From the NCBI RefSeq assembly GCF_000716445.1, contig NZ_JNWK01000070.1, positions 1 through 34,977 of the forward strand: a stretch of 34,977 nt of DNA, read 5' to 3'. How positions within the stretch are numbered: the stretch's first letter is position 1; each line of letters starts with the position of its first letter. The notes beneath the pieces are model-generated. The model searched no databases. It saw nothing but the letters and a program-made list of their open reading frames with translations, and had not been told where the DNA came from. Origin of the DNA: Streptomyces wedmorensis (lineage in GTDB: Bacteria; Actinomycetota; Actinomycetes; Streptomycetales; Streptomycetaceae). Made by a program: the position numbers and the translations under genes. Positions 16,837 through 25,396 of this stretch are shown in pieces.

Positions 16837-16869
16837 ATGCGTCTCATACTGGTTCGGCGAGTCGGCTAA
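16837..16869 (+). pseudogene. Clipped start of a histidine-phosphatase-like gene
   Basis: A 10-residue frame (MRLILVRRVG, stop) follows an excellent ribosome site, GAAGGAGAG. MRLILVRHG is the canonical start of phosphoglycerate-mutase-type histidine phosphatases. Here the identity is lost after the Arg, just where sequence belonging to the next gene's 3' flank begins. It is probably a gene start left behind by a deletion at about 16855. A very short leader peptide is the alternative. Confidence 0.35.
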
Positions 16870-16926
16870 AGGTCCATACCGCCTGGTGGCTGCGGTCCGT
16901 CAGCACTGAGGTTCCCGAACGCCGCA

Positions 16927-19878
16927 TCAACCAGCTTCAGCCTCTGCATGGAGAACCGGTCGATCTTCAGTTGCCAGCAGATCGCGTACGTGGTCGCCTT
17001 CGGAGGCCTTGATTGCGTCGAAGATGTCCAGCGCCTCCTGCCAGCAGGCACGCGCACGATCAGCACCGCCCAGGGCACTGAGAGCCTTCCCAAGTACGAC
17101 AAGTACGTTGCCCAGGCGCCAGTTCCCACCGATGTCGCGCAGTGCAAGGGCTTGCTCAGCGTGCGTGGCGGCTAGAGAGGGCTGGTTTGCTGCCAGGTAG
17201 GCCTCGGCGAGTCTGAAGTGAGTCATGGCTTCCCACAGAATCTGGCGGCCTTCGCGGAAGGCTGGTAGTGCCTGGCCGAGTTGGTGCGTCGCTTCGTCGA
17301 GCCGACCGGCCTGTGTGAGGGCCAGGCCGAGCGCGTAGCGGCCGTTGGCCAGGCGAAGGGGCATGTCCATCCGCTCGTAGATGGCGATGCCCTGTCGGGC
17401 GAGTTCGATGGCGCTGTCGATTCGCCCCAAAGCAGCGTGGATGCGAGAAAGATTGCAAAGTGCACTAGCCTCGCCAACAAAATTGGCATCGCCCCGGAAA
17501 CCATCGAGAGCAGCCAGCAGGTGCCGCTCGCCATCGCTGTAGCGTCCTTGGTAAAGGGCGATGAGGCCGCGCTCGTTGGGAGCCCAGTATCTGACCAGGA
17601 GGTCGTCGGTCTCCTGAGCCAGCTTCATAGCCTGACGCGCTTCGTCGTCGGCTTCAGTGAAGTGGCCGGTGATCATGTAGACGCTGCTGAGGGTGGTGCG
17701 GGCGCGAGCCTCGGCGCCCCGGTCGCCGGCGGTGCAGGCAGCGTCGCGCAGGGATCGGGCAGCGGACTCGTACTGCTTGGAATGGGCTCCGGATTCAGCG
17801 AGGTCCCTGGCAGCCCACAGCAGATCCACGGCTCGGCGCAGTGCTCCAGGCCGCCTGACGGCCTGGAGCACACAAGACAGGAGCTGGGCGGCTTCGCTAT
17901 GGAGCCATTCCAGGGCGGCCTTCGGCTCAGTGAAGGTCAACCCGTGGTGGTGGGGGTCGGACAGGTGCGCGGGCAAACGATCGCCGGGGCGTTCCAAGGC
18001 ATAGGCCTGAGCAGCGGTGGCCAGGTAGAAGCCCAGGAGACGGTCCAGTGCGGTCTCCCGCTCGCTTGGCTGCTCGTCTCGTTCGGCACAGGCGCGTGCA
18101 TAGAGGCGCAGCAGGTCGTGGAAGCGGTAGCGGCCGGGAGTGACGGAGTCGAGGAGGGAGCAGTCGGCAAGGGTCTCGAGGAGGTCCTCAGTGGCGTGTT
18201 CCGGCAGGTCGAGGACGGCGGCTGCAACGGCTAGGGAGATGTCAGGTCCCTCAACGAGGCCGAGGAGGCGAAACGCGCGGGCCTGGGCCGATTCCAGCTG
18301 GCCGTAGCCCAGTTCGAAGGTTGATTTGACGGCGAGATCGCCGGCTTGGAGTTCGTCGAGGCGTCGTCGCTCATTGGCGAGCTTGGTGGCGAAGTCGGCG
18401 ACAGTCCAGTTGCGGCGGGTGGCAAGACGGGAGGCGGCGATGCGGATGGCGAGCGGTAGGAAGCCGCATGCTTCGACGACGTCGAGGGCAGCCGTGTGTT
18501 CGGCCAAGACACGGTCTTCGCCGACGATCCGGGTGAAGAGCTGGAGCGCCTCGTCCGGGCTCATCACGTCGAGATCGATCAGGTGTGCCCCGGCCAGCCC
18601 TGTCATGCGTACCCGGCTGGTCACGAGAGCCGCGCAGCTGGCGGCGCCCGGTAGGAGCGGACGGACCTGCGCGGCGTCACGGGCGTTGTCGAGCAGGACC
18701 AGGACGCGGCGGTCATCAAGGAGCGAGCGGTACAGAGCGGACCGTGCTGGCAAGGTGTCGGGAAGGTCGCTGGAACGGACTCCCAGCGTGTGCAGGAAGT
18801 CGCCCAGGACCGCTTCCGGATCGACGGGTTGGAATGCCGTGCCTTGAAGGTCGACGTAGAGCTGTCCGTCGGGAAAGTTCGGGCGGGCGGCGTGCGCGAC
18901 GTGGACGGCGAGGGTGGTCTTGCCGATTCCGCCGATCCCGGCGAGCGCTGAGATCGCCATGACCTGGCCTTCGGCGCCCGCAGACAACGTGTCGCTGAGT
19001 TCCTTGACCAGGCTGGAGGCTCCTGTGAAGTCAGGCACAGCAGCAGGTAGCTGGGCGGGACGCACCTTGAAGGGAGCAGCGAGAGCAGGCGGTACCTCGA
19101 CGTGGGCAAGTTCCGCATCGGCGTGCAGGATGCGCTGCTGGAGCCTGGACAATTCGGGACCCGGTTCCAGGCCGAGCTCGTCCATGAGGAGCCGACGGGT
19201 ATCTGCGTAGACGGCGAGAGCCTCGGCCTGTCGGCCGCTGCGGTACAGGGCGAGCATGAGCAGTTCCCGCAGCCGTTCCCACAGCGGATGGGCGGCGGTC
19301 AAAGCGGTGAGTTCGGATACCGCCTCTGCGTGGTGGCCGAGTTCCAGATCGAGTTCGATCCGGCTCTCCGTCAGCTGAAGCCGCCATTGCTCGAGCCGCG
19401 CGCGCTCGGCATCAGCACGCGGCCCGGGTACCCCAGCAAGAGCCTCACCGTCCCAGAGGCCGAGCGAGCGGTTCAGCAGCGTGCGGGCGGACTGCCGATC
19501 ACCGGATGCGCGGACCGATTCGGCTTCATCGGCAAGGCTTCTGGCAAGGCCGAGGTCCAGCGAGCCCGGGGGAATGTGGAGGGCGTAGCCTCCGGAGTCG
19601 CTCACGAGGTCTGGGCTTGCGAGTACCTTCCTGAGCCGTGACATGTACGTGCGCATGACGGCCATGGCTTGCGCAGGCGGGTCATCGCCCCAGACAGCGT
19701 CAATCAGCTCCGCCGCGGTGGCGGTGCGGCCGTCTGCCAGCAGCAGGACGGCGAGCAGGGCACGCTGCTGAGGGGTGCCGATGGGAAGGGCGTCGGGTCC
19801 GCGCCAAGCGCGGACCGGGCCGAGCACCGCAAACCTCAGAGTCCCCTCGTCTGTAACGTCCACTTCGCCTCGAACCAC
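16927..19878 (-). CDS. AfsR/SARP-type regulator with NB-ARC and TPR
   Basis: 983 aa from GTG 19878; GTG 19860 (VDVTDEGTLRF) is an alternative. Order of domains: OmpR-like winged helix (LRFAVLGPVRAWRGPDAL ... RALLAVLLLADGRTATAAELIDAVWGDDPP ... VMRTYMSRLRKVL), bacterial transcriptional activator domain (LWDGEALAGVPGPRADAERARLEQWRLQLTESRIELDL ... GLEPGPELSRLQQRIL), NB-ARC ATPase with P-loop ALAGIGGIGKTTLAVHVAH (about residue 315), VLVLLDNA (Walker B) and GFLPLAIRIAASRL, then about 350 aa of TPR repeats (GRYSDGERHLLAALDGF, GRIDSAIELARQGIAIYERM and others). Such proteins activate secondary-metabolism genes by binding heptameric direct repeats. Unlike in the LAL regulator, the P-loop Lys is intact. 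It is a monocistronic unit with no biosynthetic genes near it, so a distant or lost target is likely. Confidence 0.95.
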   Translation of the reverse strand: MVRGEVDVTDEGTLRFAVLGPVRAWRGPDALPIGTPQQRALLAVLLLADGRTATAAELIDAVWGDDPPAQAMAVMRTYMSRLRKVLASPDLVSDSGGYALHIPPGSLDLGLARSLADEAESVRASGDRQSARTLLNRSLGLWDGEALAGVPGPRADAERARLEQWRLQLTESRIELDLELGHHAEAVSELTALTAAHPLWERLRELLMLALYRSGRQAEALAVYADTRRLLMDELGLEPGPELSRLQQRILHADAELAHVEVPPALAAPFKVRPAQLPAAVPDFTGASSLVKELSDTLSAGAEGQVMAISALAGIGGIGKTTLAVHVAHAARPNFPDGQLYVDLQGTAFQPVDPEAVLGDFLHTLGVRSSDLPDTLPARSALYRSLLDDRRVLVLLDNARDAAQVRPLLPGAASCAALVTSRVRMTGLAGAHLIDLDVMSPDEALQLFTRIVGEDRVLAEHTAALDVVEACGFLPLAIRIAASRLATRRNWTVADFATKLANERRRLDELQAGDLAVKSTFELGYGQLESAQARAFRLLGLVEGPDISLAVAAAVLDLPEHATEDLLETLADCSLLDSVTPGRYRFHDLLRLYARACAERDEQPSERETALDRLLGFYLATAAQAYALERPGDRLPAHLSDPHHHGLTFTEPKAALEWLHSEAAQLLSCVLQAVRRPGALRRAVDLLWAARDLAESGAHSKQYESAARSLRDAACTAGDRGAEARARTTLSSVYMITGHFTEADDEARQAMKLAQETDDLLVRYWAPNERGLIALYQGRYSDGERHLLAALDGFRGDANFVGEASALCNLSRIHAALGRIDSAIELARQGIAIYERMDMPLRLANGRYALGLALTQAGRLDEATHQLGQALPAFREGRQILWEAMTHFRLAEAYLAANQPSLAATHAEQALALRDIGGNWRLGNVLVVLGKALSALGGADRARACWQEALDIFDAIKASEGDHVRDLLATEDRPVLHAEAEAG

Positions 19879-20213
19879 CGTTTCCCCGACGCCGCCCTGC
19901 CCGTATGCAGGGCGTACATCATTCGTATATCACCGGCTGTCAGCGTGGTTGACCTGACGTCCACCACCAGACTGCCCAGTCCGGAGGACTTGCGTCGCGA
20001 AGGGTACCCCGGGATGGCTTCCCGGGGCCCTTGGCATATCAAAATTCTCTCAACTCTATTGCGCACCAGTGGCTTTGAGCTACCTTCAGAGCGTCGTCAC
20101 GCCGTCGAAGGGTGCCGAGGGCCCTCTAGCCAAGGGTCCGCTGACGCAGTTCTCCCGCAGCGTGTCGATGCCATCACGGACTGGGCATTCGGACGTTAGG
20201 AGAGCGCACTGTC

Positions 20214-20414
20214 ATGCAATTCACGAGCTCAACGGCAGGGTTGTTGGCCGGCGTGATCATCTCACTGGCCTACTTCGCACTCGTTGCCCACCTGGTCAAG
20301 TCACTGCGCACCACGCACCGGCTTCCCACGGTCATCGTGGCAGTCTCAGGTCTGATCGGAGCGCTGCCAGCGATCCTCTACGCGCTGTACCGCGCCCTCA
20401 GCGTGATCGCGTAG
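20214..20414 (+). CDS. Small two-helix membrane protein
   Basis: 66 aa starting MQFTSSTAGLLAGVIISLAYFALVAHLV, with AGGAGAG upstream. There are two hydrophobic segments, about residues 9-29 and 40-60, separated by KSLRTTHRLPT, so both termini should be on one side of the membrane. Family unknown. It is followed 30 bp later by a terminator-like hairpin, supporting a single-gene transcript. It lies between the SARP gene and a broken DUF2235 gene. Confidence 0.6.
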   Translation: MQFTSSTAGLLAGVIISLAYFALVAHLVKSLRTTHRLPTVIVAVSGLIGALPAILYALYRALSVIA

Positions 20415-20935
20415 CTCAGACGAGCGGCTGACACCAGCGAGCTGGGGCTGCGGCACGGTGAAATGCCGTAGCCCCGTTCGGGCACAGGCGACACCCCAAC
20501 ACCGGGGGCAGACTCCTCCCGTTGCCGACGCTTCCCTGTGTGAAGGGTCTCCGGCCGTGATCCGCCACGGCGGAGCAGGCCGACCGACTTGAGCAGCCCG
20601 GCGAGGGCTCGGGCGGTGTACGCGCCCCTGCTGAAGCCGAACAGGAAGATCCGGTCGCCTGGTTCGTAATGATGCATCAGATACGTATAGGCCTCGGCGA
20701 GGTTCGCCTTGAGGCCGGAGCCGAAGGCGAGCCCGAGGAGCTTGGAGATCTTGCGCCCCGGGGTCGTCCACGCGCCGGCGGCGGAGAAGGTGCCGACGCC
20801 GGGGTCGTAGTAGGCGATCTGCGCCGTGGGGTCGTGAAGGTCGAGCATCTCGTAGAGCTTGACGACGTTGGTGTTGCCCCGGGCCTTGAGCTGATTGCCC
20901 GTCCCGTCCAGGCACACCACGATGTTCTTGCCCAT
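20378..20935 (-). pseudogene. DUF2235 alpha/beta hydrolase, truncated
   Basis: It starts MGKNIVVCLDGTGNQLKARGNTNVVKLYEML (ATG 20935, or 20938, behind CGGAGG). It then reads QIAYYDPGVGTFSAAGAWTTPGRKISKLLGLAFGSGLKANLAEAYTYLMHHYEPGDRIFLFGFSRGAYTARALAGLL. This is the N-terminal third of a DUF2235 protein, the family that includes Tle1-type phospholipase effectors; GFSRG is the nucleophile elbow with the catalytic Ser. Similarity ends after SVGLLRRGG at about 20590; the frame then wanders to a stop at 20378. The Asp and His of the triad, normally in the following 200-300 residues, are absent, so it should be inactive. It is divergent from the caspase gene with only 87-90 bp between. Confidence 0.75.
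20444..20474. terminator. Hairpin after small membrane protein gene
   Basis: GGGGCTGCGGCA and TGCCGTAGCCCC form a 12-bp stem with one mismatch and an 8-nt loop, 30 bp downstream of the stop at 20414. Confidence 0.6.
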
Positions 20936-21024
20936 CATGGCCTCCGAGCGGCATACGGCACATCTATTCACATAATAGGAGTAAACCCTCCTGCCGGCCC
21001 GCCGGTGCGTCACGCGGAGGTTCC
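20936..21024. promoter_or_regulatory. Short divergent promoter region
   Basis: An 89-bp spacer between the DUF2235 and caspase-like genes. It contains an AT-rich core with CATAAT at 20971-20976, a possible -10 for the plus strand, overlapped by a small inverted repeat AGGAG...CTCCT (20977-20992). Both ribosome sites (GGAGG) lie at its edges. No clear -35 is visible. Confidence 0.35.
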
Positions 21025-22542
21025 ATGGCCGGTTTCACCGTGCACCTGGACGAGAACGCGGGGCCTTCGTCCACACACGCCCTCGTCATCGGAGTCGGGG
21101 CGTCCACTCACCTGGACGGCGGGCTTGATCCCACGCCCCATCCCGGCGCGGTGGGGATGCGTCAGCTGTCCTCGCCGCCGCTCTCGGCACGCAGGTTCGC
21201 CTCCTGGATGATCGATCAGTACCACGACGAGGCCAGGCCATTGGGGAGTCTGGCGCTCCTGCTCAGCGAGACGGCTCCGGCCCCCTTCGTCCACCCGAGG
21301 ACGAACGTGGGGCATGTCGTGAAGCGGCGACCATCGACAACATCGTGGCCGCCGTCACGGAGTGGAAGGACCGCGGCGACCACGACGAGGCCCGGCTGGT
21401 CTTCTACTTCTGCGGCCACGGCGTCTCGCTCGGGTCTGACACCTCCCTCCTCGCGGCGGACGTCTTCGCCGACCGGAACAGCCCGCTGAACGGCGCGCTG
21501 CACTTCGAGGCGCTGACGCGCGGTCTCAACAACTGCCGGGCCGCGCAGCAGGTGTTCTTCGTGGACGCCTGCCGGGCCGGGGCGGACGTGCTCGTCAGGC
21601 TGGTGGGCAGGGACATCCTCGGCCGGGTCCCGGTCGCCGGGAACGATCGACCCGACGGGTTCGTCGATCGGGAACACGCTGTGTACTTCGCGACCCTGCA
21701 CGGCGAGTCGTCCTTCGCACGCGCCGACAGCGTGAGCCTGTTCACGGACGCGCTGCTGCGGAGCTTCGACGGCGCCGGGAGCGAGAACACCGAGGACCGC
21801 GTCTGGCGGGTGACCACCGGCACCCTCATGCACGCGATCAGCCGCTTCATGAGAGAGCCTCCGTTCGCGGGCACTCTCGCGGGAGGCGCGGTACCGGTCA
21901 GCCCCGAGTCGTTCGACTTCGACTTCCACGAGCTGAGAGGGGATCCGGTCGTCCCGGTGTACATCGGCTGCCGGCCCAAGGAGGACAACGCGCTCGCCGA
22001 GTTCGTCTGCCGACACCCCGGGCAGCCGGACCGGCGTCGTCCGCCGCCCGCACCCGTCGACGACGCGGCGGATGTCAGGGAGTGGGCGCTGTACCTCCCG
22101 TTCGGGCACTACGAGGTCGAGACCGTCGTCAGCCCAGGGGACGTACGCAAGGAGGAACTGGACGCCGTCCACCCTCACCGGCGACACCCGGCGCAGCATC
22201 CTGATCCCCTGCGGGACGTCCCCCAAGCTCACGTCGTACCAGATAGCCCCCGGCCGCTATGCAGCGTCGGCCACCCTGCCGTCCGGGATGGTGCTGACGG
22301 AAAACGGCGTGGCGGTCCCGGGCGAGGAGACCCCGGTGGACTTCGTCATGACCGACTCGCCGTACGAGACACACTCCTGGCAGTACCTCATGGGCAACAT
22401 CGAGCCGGACAGCGTCCACCACAGCGGGACCACGATCCCGCTCGCCGAGTCGGTCGCCTCTGTCATGGTGATTCCTCTTCGCTACCGGGTGGCGGTGAGC
22501 CATGCTGCGGCGGTCGTGGCGCGGGCGAGGTCCGTCGCGTAA
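21025..22542 (+). pseudogene. Caspase-like (C14) peptidase with two frameshifts
   Basis: About 505 aa if the two shifts are corrected. The start MAGFTVHLDENAGPSSTHALVIGVGAS follows CGGAGG. The N-terminal caspase strand (HALVIGVG) and SSPPLSARRFASWMI are in the first frame. One base is missing at about 21327. The second frame then gives ATIDNIVAAVTEWKDRG, FYFCGHGVSL (catalytic His codon at 21417) and QVFFVDACRAG (catalytic Cys codon at 21570), followed by an approximately 200-aa region (DGFVDREHAVYFATLHGESSFA ... FHELRGDPVVPVYIGC). An extra C at about 22162 returns to the original frame, giving TLTGDTRRSILIPCGTS ... VDFVMTDSPYETHSWQYLMGN. Corrected, it would be an intact His-Cys peptidase with a C-terminal beta-rich domain. 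The last 60 bp overlap the stop region of the convergent HAD-M28 gene. Confidence 0.8.
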
Positions 22543-24443
22543 TCCGCGTTGATCGTTCTGTCGGCGGGAAGGTGATAGTTCGGGTTGCGTTCCATGTCCG
22601 GCGCGAGGGGCCCGGGGCCGGGGAAAAGGTCCTCCGACACGAGGCACGCCGTGTAGCCGTGGAGCTGGAGGGTGTAGTGGTCGCTGCGTTCCTCGGCCGG
22701 GTCGCGCCCGTTGCCGGACCCCGGGTACATCTGGGGAGCGGGAAGGTTCGGCGAGATCTGCGAGGCCGCCGCGGCGATCAGCTCGGCGAGCTTGACCGAG
22801 CGGGCCTCCACGGTCGTGTCGGGCGTGAATCCGGCGTGCAGCTCGAAGGCACGGGGCTGTTGGACGTCGTAGCCGATCATGTCCATCTGCAGGACGGCCA
22901 CGATGTCCGTGCCGAGCTGTTTCTGGTCCCGCGCGTAATAGAAACTGCCCACGAGGCCGTGTTCCTCCGCGTTGAAGAAGACGAAGCGGATCTCGCGGCG
23001 TGGACTGTCGACCCCGGCACGCAGCGCCAGCATCGCCCTGACCGCGCACAGCACACCGGCGACACCGCTGCCGTCGTCGTCGGCGCCGGGGGCGGGGTCC
23101 ACCTGGGAGCGGTATCCGGGCTGCCGTGCACCCGTCGAGTCCATGTGCGCGCTCACCAGGACCACACCGTCGAGACCGGAGCCGGGAAGCGTCGCTTCCA
23201 CGTTGTCGTAGGAGCGGCCCTCATGGACGAAACTGTGGGTCCGGACCGTCAGCAGGCCGGAGCCGGCGGAGATGAGGTCGGCCACGAGAGTGCGGACCGC
23301 GGCGGCGTTGTCGGGGTGATGGATGTGACGGCTGCGGATGGTCACGGTCTCGGACGCCGGACGGGCGCCGGTGTACCGCTCCACCTCCCCGTTCATCTGT
23401 GCGGTGGTGATGTTGTCAGTGATGAGGTTCCGTTCCGTGGCGGTCAGTTGTGTGTCGACCGCGTCGAGCATGTCCTGCTCGCGTGGTGCCCCGGGAGGCG
23501 CCGCCGCCGTCCGCGTCACACCGTTCGCGGCACCGTTCAGAAGCGCCGGGGTGGCCTGCAGCTTCAGGTTGTGGCCGTGCAGGGCGCCGTCGAAGTGATA
23601 GCTCTCCACGGAACGCCCGGCGGGGATCGCGACGAACAGACCCTCCGGGGAGGAGGCGAGCACGCGGTGTGCCGATCCGTTGTCGGCGAAGCGGTCGAAG
23701 GCGTTCCCGTTCGGCGATCCGAAGCCGCTGTCATTCTGCCGGTCGTCGCGGAGCAGATAGAGGTCCGTGGTGAGCGGCTCGTCCTCCACGCCCAGGCGGT
23801 CGACGGCGAACCCCAGGTCGTCCAGCTTCAGCGCGGTCGCCACGTCCGCCACGGCGTACACCTCGGCCGACGACGGGGCTTCGCGGCGCACCGAGCGGTA
23901 CAGCGGAACCAGGGTCTGTTCCCTCAGCAGGGAATGCCAGTCCGTTCCGTTCCCCTCCGCTGCCGCCTCAGGGACGTGGATGCGTAGATAGTGCAACGTC
24001 GTGGCCTGGTCCAGCACAGCCGACGCGAGGCTGGGATGCGGGGCGACGAGAAAGCCCGCCAGTCGGGCGAAAGACCGTTCGGTGGCATCCTCGCCGACGA
24101 AAAGCATCCGAGGTCTCCCGTTTCCCCCGGAGTTCCGTGCCGCGGCGGCACACTGCTCGAAGAGGAGCGTGGAATTCTTCCGGCCGTAGAGAATCAGTTG
24201 CTGATCGAAATGCGCCAGCAGGCCGGCCCGATTCAGCGCGGCATTGACGCGCTCCTCAGGAATGGTGCCCCGGTCGGATAGGATTCCGAGCCGGGCCCCT
24301 TTCTCGCGGAGCTCCTCCAGTATGAGCGGGATGTAGGGATAGACCGTGAGGCTTTCTATGTCCTGCTGGTCCGCGGAAACACGCACGGAGCCGAGTGTGT
24401 TTCCGATGTCGAGGACGACGACACTTGCCAAGTGCTCAGCCAT
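22482..24443 (-). CDS. HAD-like domain fused to M28 metallopeptidase
   Basis: 653 aa, with ATG 24443 behind GAGGAGG. Residues 1-150 look HAD-like: VVVLDIGNTLGSV (motif I; the usual second Asp is Gly), LGILSDRG (motif II) and MLFVGEDATERSFARLAG (motifs III/IV). Residues 150-360 are a linker region of unknown type. Residues about 365-653 are an M28 aminopeptidase: His433/Asp435 (VSAHMDST), Asp455 (GADDDGSG), Glu493/494 (NAEEHG), Asp521 (QMDMIGYD) and His624 (PNYHLPAD) supply the two-zinc site and the general base. No signal peptide is seen, so the protease should be cytoplasmic, which is unusual for M28. The HAD part may lack phosphatase activity. It is convergent with the caspase-like gene, with a 61-bp 3' overlap. 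The domain combination is not one I know. Confidence 0.85.
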   Translation of the reverse strand: MAEHLASVVVLDIGNTLGSVRVSADQQDIESLTVYPYIPLILEELREKGARLGILSDRGTIPEERVNAALNRAGLLAHFDQQLILYGRKNSTLLFEQCAAAARNSGGNGRPRMLFVGEDATERSFARLAGFLVAPHPSLASAVLDQATTLHYLRIHVPEAAAEGNGTDWHSLLREQTLVPLYRSVRREAPSSAEVYAVADVATALKLDDLGFAVDRLGVEDEPLTTDLYLLRDDRQNDSGFGSPNGNAFDRFADNGSAHRVLASSPEGLFVAIPAGRSVESYHFDGALHGHNLKLQATPALLNGAANGVTRTAAAPPGAPREQDMLDAVDTQLTATERNLITDNITTAQMNGEVERYTGARPASETVTIRSRHIHHPDNAAAVRTLVADLISAGSGLLTVRTHSFVHEGRSYDNVEATLPGSGLDGVVLVSAHMDSTGARQPGYRSQVDPAPGADDDGSGVAGVLCAVRAMLALRAGVDSPRREIRFVFFNAEEHGLVGSFYYARDQKQLGTDIVAVLQMDMIGYDVQQPRAFELHAGFTPDTTVEARSVKLAELIAAAASQISPNLPAPQMYPGSGNGRDPAEERSDHYTLQLHGYTACLVSEDLFPGPGPLAPDMERNPNYHLPADRTINADYATDLARATTAAAWLTATR

Positions 24444-24805
24444 TGACGGATCCTCCTCGGCGCATGCAAGCTGCGTCGACTCGAAAAGATTAATTTGCCG
24501 ATCGGCTGCGGTTCAGGACCCTGAAATCATCGACGCGATGGGGATTTGGCGGGTGCGATGTTCTCCGTGCGCCTCCGTACGCCGTTCGCCTGAGCTGATT
24601 CCGATTGCTCGCAGGGCGCTCGCGACGCGGGCCTCTTGACAACATGGTGAGTGTGCGGTGCAGCCGCTGCAACTGGGCGAAAGAAAGTGGTGGCGTGCTC
24701 GTTCGGGCGGAAAAGCGGTTGGTTTTTCAAGTATATAATGGTCCGTCAGGAATATGAATCGGTGATATTTTTGGGTTAAAGCATTTTCAGTGCTGCAGCT
24801 CCGGA
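24444..24805. promoter_or_regulatory. AT-rich divergent region with TATAAT box
   Basis: 362 bp between the minus-strand HAD-M28 gene and the plus-strand phosphatase. The segment 24680-24790 is strikingly AT-rich for this genome and contains a perfect TATAAT at 24734-24739 on the plus strand, about 70 bp before the phosphatase start. A good -35 at the right distance is not visible. On the minus strand TAATCT near 24490 is a weak candidate -10 for the HAD-M28 gene. No gene is supported inside. Confidence 0.45.
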
Positions 24806-24817
24806 GTGAGGACGGCC

Positions 24818-25375
24818 GTGGCGATCGACGACATCCGGTTCGAGTTGCACCAGGGCCATCGGAAGACCCGGCGGCTGGTCGTCCTGCGGCACGCCAAGAG
24901 CGCATGGCCCGAAGGTGTTCCCGACCATGACCGACCCCTCGGACCGCGCGGGCTGCGCGACGCCCCCGCGGCCGGCCGCTGGCTGGTGGATGCCGATTGC
25001 CTGCCCGACCTCGTCCTGTGCTCCACAGCACGCCGGGCCCGCTCGACCTGGGAGCTGGCCGCCGCCGAAATGGACGCCACGCCGCCCACCCGCCACGACG
25101 AGCGCCTCTACGCGGCGGACGCCAACCGCCTTCTCGACGTCGTACGCGAAGCGCCGGCCGATGTGCGGACCCTGCTGCTGATCGGACACAATCCGGGCCT
25201 TCAGGACCTGATCACACTGCTCGCCGATGAGGGTCTCGGCGACTCGCTGCAGCACGTCCGGGAGAAGTTCCCCACCTCTGCCGTCGCCGTGCTGACCCGA
25301 CATGGCTCGTGGTCCGGATTCGCGCCGGGCGCCGCGCTCCTGGCCGCACTCGCCGTGCCGCGCGGACAGAGGTGA
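24818..25375 (+). CDS. SixA-like histidine phosphatase
   Basis: About 185 aa; GTG 24818 has GGAGTGAGG ahead of it, and GTG 24806 is the alternative. Core: RRLVVLRHAKSAWPEG (RHA variant of the RHG motif with the phospho-accepting His), DHDRPLGPRGLRDAPAAGRWL, DLVLCSTARRARSTWELA (phosphate-binding Arg), and TLLLIGHNPGLQDL (second catalytic His). Length and motifs fit the SixA branch, which removes phosphate from phosphohistidine in E. coli ArcB; Streptomyces substrates are unknown. It is cytoplasmic. It is convergent with the DUF4241 frame, whose uninterrupted open frame continues antisense through this whole gene. Confidence 0.88.
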   Translation: MAIDDIRFELHQGHRKTRRLVVLRHAKSAWPEGVPDHDRPLGPRGLRDAPAAGRWLVDADCLPDLVLCSTARRARSTWELAAAEMDATPPTRHDERLYAADANRLLDVVREAPADVRTLLLIGHNPGLQDLITLLADEGLGDSLQHVREKFPTSAVAVLTRHGSWSGFAPGAALLAALAVPRGQR

Positions 25376-25396
25376 GTCGGCCCGCGGCGCGGCGCC

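Noticed and set aside
16927..19878. Secondary-metabolite gene cluster controlled by the SARP
   Set aside because: No synthase, tailoring enzyme or transporter genes flank the regulator in this window.
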